Origin: Streptomyces canus
Lineage (GTDB): Bacteria; Actinomycetota; Actinomycetes; Streptomycetales; Streptomycetaceae
DNA: 64,000 bases
NCBI RefSeq assembly: GCF_030815415.1
Contig: NZ_JAUSWW010000002.1
Coordinates: 124,001 to 188,000, forward strand
Reading direction: 5' to 3'
Shown here: piece by piece, positions 9,168-15,923 of the stretch
Position numbering within the stretch: position 1 is the stretch's first letter
How the letters are laid out: each line of letters begins with the position of its first letter
Notes under the pieces: generated by a model
Databases searched by the model: none
Told to the model about the DNA's origin: nothing
The model's input: the letters and a program-made list of their open reading frames with translations, nothing else
Translations under genes and position numbers: made by a program

Positions 9168-9207
9168 AGGCGGCGTACTCCGACACGGTGTCGGGTGTAC
9201 GCCGCCT
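9168..9207 (+). terminator. Rho-independent-like hairpin after the MFS gene
   Basis: An 11-base outer stem (AGGCGGCGTAC / GTACGCCGCCT) encloses a second stem (CCGACAC / GTGTCGG). It lies between the ends of two convergent genes, so it may act on both. Confidence 0.7.
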
Positions 9208-9240
9208 TGTGGTGGGGCGGGGTGCGCTGGGCCGAACGGT

Positions 9241-9915
9241 TCAGAGGCTGCGGGCGGTGATGTCGCCGTGGGCGGTGGTGGCGTGGATGGTCAGGTCGGC
9301 GGCGCCGGCGTTGTGGAGGGTGTTGTCGATCCGGCCGTAGGAGGTGCCGGCGTCGAGGGTGGCGGAGGTACCGCGGGCGGCGCCGATGGTCACGTGGCCC
9401 TGTTCGGTGCGCAGGGTGACGGTGCCGTGTACGGCCTCGGTGATGGTCAGGTCGCCCTTCTGGGTGCGGATGTCCGCGTCCCCGGTCAGGCGGCCGACCG
9501 TGATGTCGCCGGCCTGGAGGGCGAGGCGGGCGCTCGCGGTCTCGTCGAGCTTGACCGGGCCCTGGGCGCTGTCGAGGGTGACATCGCCGAGGCGTCCGAC
9601 GCCGCGCAGTTCGGCGCAGGCGGACGTCACCTCGACGCGGGAGCCGGCGGGCAGCTGGACGGTGACCTCTACGGAGCCGGAGGGACCGAAGGCCTGGTTC
9701 CTCGCCTCGGGCGCCTGGATGCGCAGGACGCCGTCGGTGCAGGTGACGGCGGTCTGTTCGGCCGCCTTGACGTCGCGGCTCCTGGAGGCGTCGGCGGGCA
9801 GGACCTCGACCGTGGTGTCGGTGCGGTCCGCGGCGATCAGCTGGATGCGGCCGGCGGGGATGTCGAGGACGGCGGTGACGGCGGTGACGGCGGCGGGGGT
9901 GGTGAACTTCTGCAT
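9241..9915 (-). CDS. DUF4097-family beta-repeat protein
   Basis: 224 residues from the ATG behind AGGAGAG; the longer reading from 9966 lacks such a site. The protein is a series of beta strands with repeated patterns (GDITVGRLTGDADI, GDLTITEAVHGTV, GHVTIGAARGTSATL) characteristic of DUF4097/putative adhesin beta-helix proteins. No signal peptide or membrane segment is seen, so it is probably cytoplasmic. The molecular role of this family in Streptomyces is not established. It follows palindromic operator-like sites, and nothing ties it to the biosynthetic pathway. It may be a passenger. Confidence 0.8.
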   Translation of the reverse strand: MQKFTTPAAVTAVTAVLDIPAGRIQLIAADRTDTTVEVLPADASRSRDVKAAEQTAVTCTDGVLRIQAPEARNQAFGPSGSVEVTVQLPAGSRVEVTSACAELRGVGRLGDVTLDSAQGPVKLDETASARLALQAGDITVGRLTGDADIRTQKGDLTITEAVHGTVTLRTEQGHVTIGAARGTSATLDAGTSYGRIDNTLHNAGAADLTIHATTAHGDITARSL

Positions 9916-9977
9916 CGTGCTCTCCTGTGACTCGTTGTTTCCGATGCACGAAAAGCTACGTTGCATTCATAAAACTA

Positions 9978-10080
9978 GCAACGAGCTCGTTGCGCACGAA
10001 CACAATCATCGCAGGCCATAGCAGGGAAATTGTTGCAGTGGTCTTGGAAGTTAACGCAACGAATGCCGTCTGTTCGTTGC
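9978..10080. promoter_or_regulatory. Paired GCAACGA/TCGTTGC operator-like palindromes upstream of the DUF4097 gene
   Basis: A perfect 16-base palindrome GCAACGAGCTCGTTGC occupies 9978-9993. A second inverted repeat with the same half-site, GCAACGAA-N9-TTCGTTGC, lies at 10056-10080. Half-site fragments (CGTTGCA, TTGTTGC) lie near both. The pattern looks like a two-site operator for a dimeric repressor that acts on 9241-9915. No cognate regulator gene is adjacent. Confidence 0.55.
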
Positions 10081-10099
10081 AATGAACTGAAAGCGAACG

Positions 10100-10450
10100 C
10101 TATGCCTCGCGTTCCGGCGGCAGGATCAGGGTCGGTTCGAGGACCACGCGGGTCTCGGGCTCGGCGACCGTCCGGGCCAACTCGGGCCGCGCTCCGCGCT
10201 GTTGGCGCCACCCGGCCTGGGCGACGACCACGGCGACGTACGGGATGACGACCCCGCCGACCAGGGCGCCGACCGCGACGACGGGCCAGCGGTTCCAGGT
10301 GAGGGCCATCAGGACCACGCAGGCGCTGCGCACCAGCATCGCGGCGACATAGCGGCGCTGGCGGCCGCGCAGATCCTCGCTCAACCCGGTGCGGGCCCGG
10401 GTGATGGACTCGGCCGGGGGGCCGTCCCGGCGCCATGACGTGCGGTTCAT
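10100..10450 (-). CDS. DUF3099-type small membrane protein
   Basis: 116 residues from the ATG that follows GGAGGCC. Two membrane helices are visible (about 38-55 and 59-80), preceded by a basic segment with motif SITRARTGLSEDLRGRQRRY, which is typical of DUF3099 proteins common in Streptomyces. The function is unknown; such proteins are widespread in primary chromosomal loci. Next to cytochrome b it could be structural or unrelated; the two are separated by a strong hairpin. Confidence 0.75.
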   Translation of the reverse strand: MNRTSWRRDGPPAESITRARTGLSEDLRGRQRRYVAAMLVRSACVVLMALTWNRWPVVAVGALVGGVVIPYVAVVVAQAGWRQQRGARPELARTVAEPETRVVLEPTLILPPEREA

Positions 10451-10513
10451 CGGGCCTCCATGGATGGTCCGGCGGGGCCGCCGGACGGGATGGACGGGCC
10501 GGCGGTGGAACGG

Positions 10514-10554
10514 CGGCGGCGCGGGTGATCGTCCCCTGATCACCCGCGCCGCCG
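10514..10554 (-). terminator. Strong hairpin terminator after the cytochrome b gene
   Basis: A 17-base perfect stem (CGGCGGCGCGGGTGATC and its complement) around a 7-base loop lies 35 bases beyond the cytochrome b stop. It insulates that gene from the DUF3099 gene. Confidence 0.8.
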
Positions 10555-10588
10555 TAGGGGGCCCGGTGCTGTGCGTGGAGCCGCCGGG

Positions 10589-12364
10589 TCAGTGCACTTC
10601 CTGGTCCGACTCCCGTCCCTCGACGGCCGCCCGGCCGCCGTTGCCCGCATGCCCGTTGGAGGACCCGTGCCCGTTGGGGGACCCGTGTCCGTTGGACGCG
10701 GCGTGCCCGTTGGACGAGGGCAGCGCGCTCGGCGCGTGGCCGAGGTGCTCCACGGCGTGCTGCATCTCCTGCGGCGTCGGGTGCGGGATCTGGTCGCCGT
10801 GCAGCCAGCGGCTGACCCGGTGACGCAGCATCTGCTTGCGGGCGTTCGGGTTCGGCACGCCGTCGTCGTCCTGCACCGCGGGGGCCGGAAGGACCGCGGG
10901 GATGTCCCGGGACAGCAGGGTGTACTCCTGCTGGCGGTCGAGGCGTGCGTGGACCTCCACGAACTCACCGTGCGGCAGCCGCTTGATCCGTCCGGTCTCA
11001 CGGCCGTGCAGAAGCTTGTCGCGGTCCCGCAGCTGAAGCCCCAGACAGATCCGCTTGGTGACGAGGTACGTCACCACCGGGACGACGAAGACGCCGACCC
11101 GTACGGCATAGGTGATCGAGTTCAGGGACAGATGGAAGCGCTCGGCCAGGATGTCGTTGGCGCCGCCGAAGAACAGCACCAGGTAGAAGGAGACGAACGC
11201 GATGGCGAACGCGGTCCGCGTGGGACGCTCGCGAGGCCGGTCCAGAAGATGGTGCTCGCGTTTGTCGCCGGTGACCCAGGCTTCCAGGAACGGCCACAGG
11301 GCGACCACGGCCATCATGATGGTGGGCAGGATGACCGCCGGCAGCAGGACACCCATGTTGACGGTGTAGCCGCCGGGCAGGACGAACTCCCAGGCGGGCA
11401 TGGCACGCAGGGCGCCCTCCAGGAAGCCCATGTACCAGTCCGGCTGGGAGCCTTGGGAGATCTGGTCGGAGCGATAGGGGCCGTAGGTCCACACGGGGTT
11501 GATCTGGGCGACGCCCGCCATCACCGAGAGCACGCCGAAGACGAGGAAGAAGAACCCGCCGGCCTTGGCCGTGTAGACCGGCATCAACGGATGGCCCACG
11601 ACGTTGTTCTCGGTGCGCCCCGGTCCCCGGAACTGGGTGTGCTTGTGCACGACGACCAGGATCAGGTGGACGGTGACCAGGGCCAGGATGATTCCCGGGA
11701 TCAGCAGGATGTGGATGCTGTAGAACCGTGGAATGACATCGGTGCCCGGATACTCGCCTCCGAACAGGAACAGCGTCAGATAGGTGCCGACCACCGGGAT
11801 GGCGAGCGTGACGCCCTCGGCGATGCGCAGGCCGGTGCCGGAGAGCAGGTCGTCGGGCAGCGAGTACCCGATGAAGCCCTCCAGGGTGACCACGACCAGA
11901 AGCACGAAGCCGATCAGCCAGTTGACCTCACGCGGCCTGCGGAACGATCCGGTGAGGAAGTGCCGCAGCATGTGGATGCAGAGCGTGGCGATCATGACCA
12001 GGGCCGACCAGTGGTGCAGCTGCCGGATGAACAGACCGCCGCGCACGTCGAAGCTGATGCGCAGGGTGGACTCGTAGGCCCGGGACATCGGGATGCCCTG
12101 GAGCGGCACGTGCGACCCGTGGTAGGCGGTCTCCGACATGCTCGGGTCGAAGAACATCGTGAGCCAGATACCGGTCAGGATCAGGATGATGAAGCTGTAG
12201 AGGGCGATCTCACCGAACATGAACGTCCAGTGGTCGGGAAAGGCCTTTCGGATCAGAAATCGGAGGTTGTAGATCCCAAGTCGCCCGTCCACCCAGTCGG
12301 CTACGCGCTCGCCCTTGGGCGGTTCGGTGCGCGCACTTTGCGGCGCCCTTTCGGTCGTGCTCAT
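10589..12364 (-). CDS. qcrB: Stand-alone cytochrome b subunit of the bc complex (QcrB paralogue)
   Basis: 591 residues from an ATG preceded by GAGGGGAGGG. The b-type core has two pairs of haem-ligand histidines in the segments RQLHHWSALVM-CIHMLRHF and YSIHILL-VTVHLIL, and the PDWYMG motif (PEWY loop, quinol oxidation site). The C-terminal tail after about residue 500 is hydrophilic and ends in low-complexity S/P-NGH repeats. Genes for QcrA, QcrC and cytochrome oxidase, which normally surround qcrB, are absent. The upstream region holds the same inverted repeat seen in front of cluster genes, so expression is probably tied to the cluster. I infer a second, possibly insensitive copy of the target of a quinone-like product. 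A role as an electron partner for a pathway enzyme is the alternative. Confidence 0.9.
   Translation of the reverse strand: MSTTERAPQSARTEPPKGERVADWVDGRLGIYNLRFLIRKAFPDHWTFMFGEIALYSFIILILTGIWLTMFFDPSMSETAYHGSHVPLQGIPMSRAYESTLRISFDVRGGLFIRQLHHWSALVMIATLCIHMLRHFLTGSFRRPREVNWLIGFVLLVVVTLEGFIGYSLPDDLLSGTGLRIAEGVTLAIPVVGTYLTLFLFGGEYPGTDVIPRFYSIHILLIPGIILALVTVHLILVVVHKHTQFRGPGRTENNVVGHPLMPVYTAKAGGFFFLVFGVLSVMAGVAQINPVWTYGPYRSDQISQGSQPDWYMGFLEGALRAMPAWEFVLPGGYTVNMGVLLPAVILPTIMMAVVALWPFLEAWVTGDKREHHLLDRPRERPTRTAFAIAFVSFYLVLFFGGANDILAERFHLSLNSITYAVRVGVFVVPVVTYLVTKRICLGLQLRDRDKLLHGRETGRIKRLPHGEFVEVHARLDRQQEYTLLSRDIPAVLPAPAVQDDDGVPNPNARKQMLRHRVSRWLHGDQIPHPTPQEMQHAVEHLGHAPSALPSSNGHAASNGHGSPNGHGSSNGHAGNGGRAAVEGRESDQEVH
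10640..10722 (-). repeat. Short NGH-coding repeats in the cytochrome b C terminus
   Basis: Four copies of a 7- to 8-residue unit around S/P-NGH (SNGHAAS, NGHGSP, NGHGSS, NGHAGN) give a flexible tail. At DNA level the unit is a CCGTTGG-type repeat and probably slips easily. Confidence 0.7.
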
Positions 12365-12683
12365 ACCCGCGCGCCCTCCCCTCGCCGCTCGGCCGTCACA
12401 GGCAAGGTGGCCTGCCGCGGCGCAAGCCGGCCGGTGCCCTGGAGCGGTTGAAACGCTATCCACGCGTCAGCCGACGGAACAACCGCGCTCAAGCGATACT
12501 CAAGTCTGAACTCAAGTGTTTCTTGAGTGAGTTGTGGGACGTCGTAGGACAAGTGGGCTTCGCTGGCGGTCAGTTGATCCACTCCTGTCATGACCTCGAG
12601 CGTATGTCCGGACGATTTCGGCCGCGACGGCGTATTACGCGCCACCCGGCCGAAAAGCGGCGCGGACCTGGGATCCGGCGTGC
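12365..12683. promoter_or_regulatory. Cytochrome b promoter region with CTCAAG boxes and CTCAA-N7-TTGAG inverted repeat
   Basis: CTCAAG occurs at 12488-12493, 12499-12504 and 12511-12516 (spacing 11 and 12 bases), followed by the complementary CTTGAG at 12522-12527. Together 12511-12527 form CTCAA-N7-TTGAG (extended to ACTCAAG-N5-CTTGAGT at 12510-12528). Direct repeats at about 11-base spacing are the pattern bound by SARP activators. The same inverted repeat precedes the SARP gene at 42796-43617 and the thioesterase at 41607-42356. Nothing else recognisable lies in the gap. Confidence 0.65.
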
Positions 12684-14246
12684 TCATGAGCGTCGCCGGT
12701 CGCCGGCCGGTTGCGCGGCCGGCCAGTGGGCCGAGGAGCCGGTGGGCCGGGGCCGGGCCGAGGAACCGGTGGAGACGCCGATGGCGGGTGCCGTCGGCGC
12801 GACGGGGCGGCGCCTTCGGGCTTCGGGGCCGTGGGTGACGCTGGGCGGTGTCATGGGGGCCGGATCGTGCCGGGTGCCCAGGGCGGCCCGCAGGGCGCGC
12901 GAGCGCAGCGCGGCGGGCGCGGCGAGACCCTGGTGCAGGTGGAGCAGGAGGGCGGCCGCGTGCGGGTCGGCGGTCGCGGCGGCCGCGAGCCGGGACGCGT
13001 ACCGCCTGCCGAGCCGGGCCCTCAGCCCGGCCGGCGGGGCCGGGGTGCGGGTGCTCGACTGCCAGGCAGGAGCGATCCGGTGGGCGAGGGCCCGGCGCAG
13101 CCGGTGGCTGACGCCGACCGCGGTGCCGTGGGCGGTGAGCAGGTGGTCCAGTACCAGGGCGCACTCCACCGCGAGGGTCATCCCGTGGCCGTGGGCCGGG
13201 TCGAGGGCGGCCAGCGCGTCGCCGACGACGAGGAACTGGTCGGGCCAGCGGCGCAGCTTCTCGTAGTGGCGCAGGCGGTTCTCGGTGCGGCCGCAGGTGT
13301 AGACGGGGCCGAGCGGGGTGGCCGTCTCGATGAGGTCGCGCAGCATCGGATGGCGCAGGGACGCGGCGGCGCGCAGCAGTTCCGCGTGGTCGGAGGGTGG
13401 CGGGGTGCCGTTGCCGGTGGCGATCGTCACCGACCAGCGGCCGCCCTCGACGGGGTTGAGGACGGCCTGGCGCGGATCGCCGGGCGAGGGCATGAGGAAC
13501 AGGCTCTTGAAGTCGGCGACATGTCCGACGGGCGGCGCGTACAGGGTGGTGGCGTACGACGTCCCGGAGTCGGCCACGGATTCCGCGGGCGCCGCGTAGC
13601 CGAGTTCGGCGAGCCACTCGGGGGCCTGGGAGCCACGTCCGGAGGCGTCCACCACGAAGTCGGCGCCGATGAGGCGTTCGGGGTTCCAGCCGTCGCACTC
13701 CTTGCGGTTGCGGCCGCGTGCCCAGACGCCGGTGACGGTGTCGTGGGGGCCGGGCTCCAGGGCGACGACCTCGTGGTCCTGGAGGAAGGTCACCTTGGGG
13801 TCGACGTACAGCCGTTCCCGTATCACCGCGTCGAGGAGATCACGGCCGGCGCTCAGCATCGACAGGTCCGTCGGGACGCGGGGCAGCCAGCCGGCCGGGC
13901 CGAGCAGCAGCATGTCCTCGGGGATGCGGATGTGGACCGCTCCGGCGCGCACGAGGTCCTGGCGGATGCCGGGGAACAGTTGCTCCAGGCCCTGCTGGGC
14001 GGCGGTCATGAGGCTGTGGGTGTGCCGTGCCTGCGGAACGCCGCGGCGACGGCCGGGGCCGCGGGGCAGCCAGTCGCGCTCGATCACGGTCACCCGGTCC
14101 ATGAGGCCGGTCAGTGCTCGAGCCGCGGTCAGTCCCGCGAGGCTGGAGCCGATCACCACGGCGTGCCCATGGCCGCCGCTGCTCTCCACAACACGTGCGT
14201 CCAGACTCAACTCGGCCGCCTCCCCAGTGCGTTGTGCTTGCATCAT
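12684..14246 (-). CDS. FAD-dependent monooxygenase/oxidoreductase
   Basis: About 520 residues. FAD-binding motif AVVIGSSLAGLTAARAL, the RHTHSLMTAAQQGLEQLFPG motif of a sub-family found in many actinomycete clusters, DxASGRGSQAPEWL, and the second FAD motif FLVVGDALAALDPAHGHGMT. The C-terminal 80 residues are Pro/Arg-rich and look disordered. The start is uncertain: an ATG at 14246 is used, but the frame stays open to a GTG at 14390, and neither has a good ribosome binding site. It probably hydroxylates or epoxidises the prenylated naphthoquinone, for instance to prepare ring closure. It lies between cytochrome b and the lyase gene, all on the minus strand. Confidence 0.85.
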   Translation of the reverse strand: MMQAQRTGEAAELSLDARVVESSGGHGHAVVIGSSLAGLTAARALTGLMDRVTVIERDWLPRGPGRRRGVPQARHTHSLMTAAQQGLEQLFPGIRQDLVRAGAVHIRIPEDMLLLGPAGWLPRVPTDLSMLSAGRDLLDAVIRERLYVDPKVTFLQDHEVVALEPGPHDTVTGVWARGRNRKECDGWNPERLIGADFVVDASGRGSQAPEWLAELGYAAPAESVADSGTSYATTLYAPPVGHVADFKSLFLMPSPGDPRQAVLNPVEGGRWSVTIATGNGTPPPSDHAELLRAAASLRHPMLRDLIETATPLGPVYTCGRTENRLRHYEKLRRWPDQFLVVGDALAALDPAHGHGMTLAVECALVLDHLLTAHGTAVGVSHRLRRALAHRIAPAWQSSTRTPAPPAGLRARLGRRYASRLAAAATADPHAAALLLHLHQGLAAPAALRSRALRAALGTRHDPAPMTPPSVTHGPEARRRRPVAPTAPAIGVSTGSSARPRPTGSSAHWPAAQPAGDRRRS

Positions 14247-14435
14247 GCGCCGCAAGTCGGCCCGCGGGACCGGGCTCGACACCGCCTCGAGCGGCCTTCG
14301 AGGCAGGCGCGAGGAGGACTTGAGCGAGGCGTGGAGCGGGCAGGGCGCGGACGCGCGCCGGACCAGGGAGGTTGGACAGAAGCAGGCCACACGTGGCCGG
14401 GGCAGCCGGACCTGCCGGTCGGTCCGTGGGGCGCG

Positions 14436-14476
14436 GCCGGTGCGTACGGCTGTCCTACGACGCCGTACGCACCGGC
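14436..14476 (-). terminator. Hairpin terminator after the CreD-like lyase gene
   Basis: A 15-base perfect stem (GCCGGTGCGTACGGC and complement) with an 11-base loop lies just beyond the lyase stop. Confidence 0.75.
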
Positions 14477-14483
14477 CCTGCCG

Positions 14484-15923
14484 TCAGGGCGCCGGGGCCC
14501 GCCCGAGCCCCGGCGCGGTCAGTGCCCGGTCCACCAGGGGACCGGCGACGCCCGTGTATCCGGCGGGGTCGAGGAGGGCGGTCGCCTCCTCCCGGCTCAG
14601 GACGCCCGCCAGTTGCGGGAGGTCGGCCAGTACCTCGGCGAGGGGCAGGCCGGCGCGGGAGGCGAGCAGGGAGGCCTGCGTGAGCAGTTCCTTGGCGGCC
14701 GTCTTGCCGATGCGGGGCGCCAGGACGGCCGAGACCCGCTCGGAGACGAGCTGACCGCCGGTCGCCTGGAGGTTGGCGCGCATCCGTTCCGGGCGGACGG
14801 TGAGGCCCCGGGCGAGTTCGACGGCGGTGTACGCGGCGCCGCCGGTGAGCCTCAGCGCCTCCCGCAGCGGCTGCCACTCCGCGTGCCACATCCCGGCCGA
14901 CCGCTCGTCCTCGGTGGGCAGGCACTGCATCAACACGGCTGCCAGCGCAGGTACTTGGAGCGCCGCGGAGCGGATCAGGGTCGCCAGCACGGGGTTGCGC
15001 TTGTGCGGCATCGCCGAGGAGGCGCCCCGCCCGGCGACCGCGGGCTCGGCCACCTCCCCGATCTCGGTACGGGCCAGCACCAGCACATCCGCGGCGATCT
15101 TGCCGAGCGCCCCGGTGGTGTGGGCGAGCGCGGCCCCCAGGTCGGCGACGGGGGTGCGCAGTGCGTGCCAGGGCAGTACGGGCACGGCCAGCCCCGTCTC
15201 GTCGGCGAACGCGGCGCCGAGTTCGTCGAGTACGCCCGCGGGGTCCGCGCCCTCACCGGCGTACTGCAGATACCCGGCCAGGGTCCCGGCCGCGCCGCCG
15301 AGCGACACCGGGAGCCCGCCGTCGACGAGACACTCCAGGCGCTCGACGGAGTCGAGGACCAGTGCGCGCCAGCCCGCCGCCTTCAGCCCGAACGTCGTGG
15401 GCACGGCGTGCAGAGCGAGGGTGCGGCCCGCCATCGCCGTGTCCCGGTGCGTGGCCGCGAGGCCGGCCAGCGCCTCCGCGACCGCGCGCAGATCGGCGAC
15501 GATCAGCCGCAGCGCCCGCTGGGCCACCAGCATCGCGCCGGTGTCGAAGACGTCCTGGCTGGTCGAGCCGCGGTGCACGTACTCGGCGGCCTCCGGACAG
15601 CGTTCGGCGACCACCGCGGTCAGCGCCTTGACCAGGCCCACGACCGGGTTCGCGGTCTCCCGCGCGGCCAGCGCCAGTTCGCGTACATCGAGCAGCTCCG
15701 CGCGGGCGGCCGCGGTGATGGCCGCGGCCGCCTGTGCGGGGACCGTGCCGCAGCGGGTCTGGGCGCGGGCCAGGCCCGCTTCCGCGTCCAGCATCGCCTG
15801 GAGCCAGGCGCTGTCGCCGACGGCCGCCTCGACGGGGGTGCCCGCCCGCACCGGGGAGAGCAGCCCGGCGTCCAGATGCGCGGACAGGGTTCCGGTCCGC
15901 GGGGACGTGTGCACGACGGTCAT
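14484..15923 (-). CDS. Fumarase/aspartase-superfamily lyase, CreD-like (nitrosuccinate lyase candidate)
   Basis: 479 residues. Superfamily signatures: GSTSQDVFDT (119-128), an HAVPTTFG region, and the catalytic loop RGASSAMPHKRNP (about 299-311) with the Ser302/303 pair. By similarity it sits with 3-carboxy-cis,cis-muconate cycloisomerase and adenylosuccinate lyase-like proteins. CreD of cremeomycin biosynthesis belongs to this group; it splits nitrosuccinate into nitrous acid and fumarate. Assignment to CreD rather than a protocatechuate enzyme rests on the partner: its ATG overlaps the stop of the CreE-like flavoprotein gene (ATGA), as expected for a dedicated pair. No other protocatechuate-pathway gene is present. 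The aspartate-derived nitrite could diazotise the amino group made by the aminotransferase at 4506-5672. Confidence 0.85.
   Translation of the reverse strand: MTVVHTSPRTGTLSAHLDAGLLSPVRAGTPVEAAVGDSAWLQAMLDAEAGLARAQTRCGTVPAQAAAAITAAARAELLDVRELALAARETANPVVGLVKALTAVVAERCPEAAEYVHRGSTSQDVFDTGAMLVAQRALRLIVADLRAVAEALAGLAATHRDTAMAGRTLALHAVPTTFGLKAAGWRALVLDSVERLECLVDGGLPVSLGGAAGTLAGYLQYAGEGADPAGVLDELGAAFADETGLAVPVLPWHALRTPVADLGAALAHTTGALGKIAADVLVLARTEIGEVAEPAVAGRGASSAMPHKRNPVLATLIRSAALQVPALAAVLMQCLPTEDERSAGMWHAEWQPLREALRLTGGAAYTAVELARGLTVRPERMRANLQATGGQLVSERVSAVLAPRIGKTAAKELLTQASLLASRAGLPLAEVLADLPQLAGVLSREEATALLDPAGYTGVAGPLVDRALTAPGLGRAPAP

Noticed and set aside
14484..15923. 3-carboxy-cis,cis-muconate cycloisomerase of the protocatechuate pathway
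   Set aside because: Family similarity allows it, but no other pca gene is near and the four-base overlap with a CreE-like flavoprotein favours nitrosuccinate lyase.
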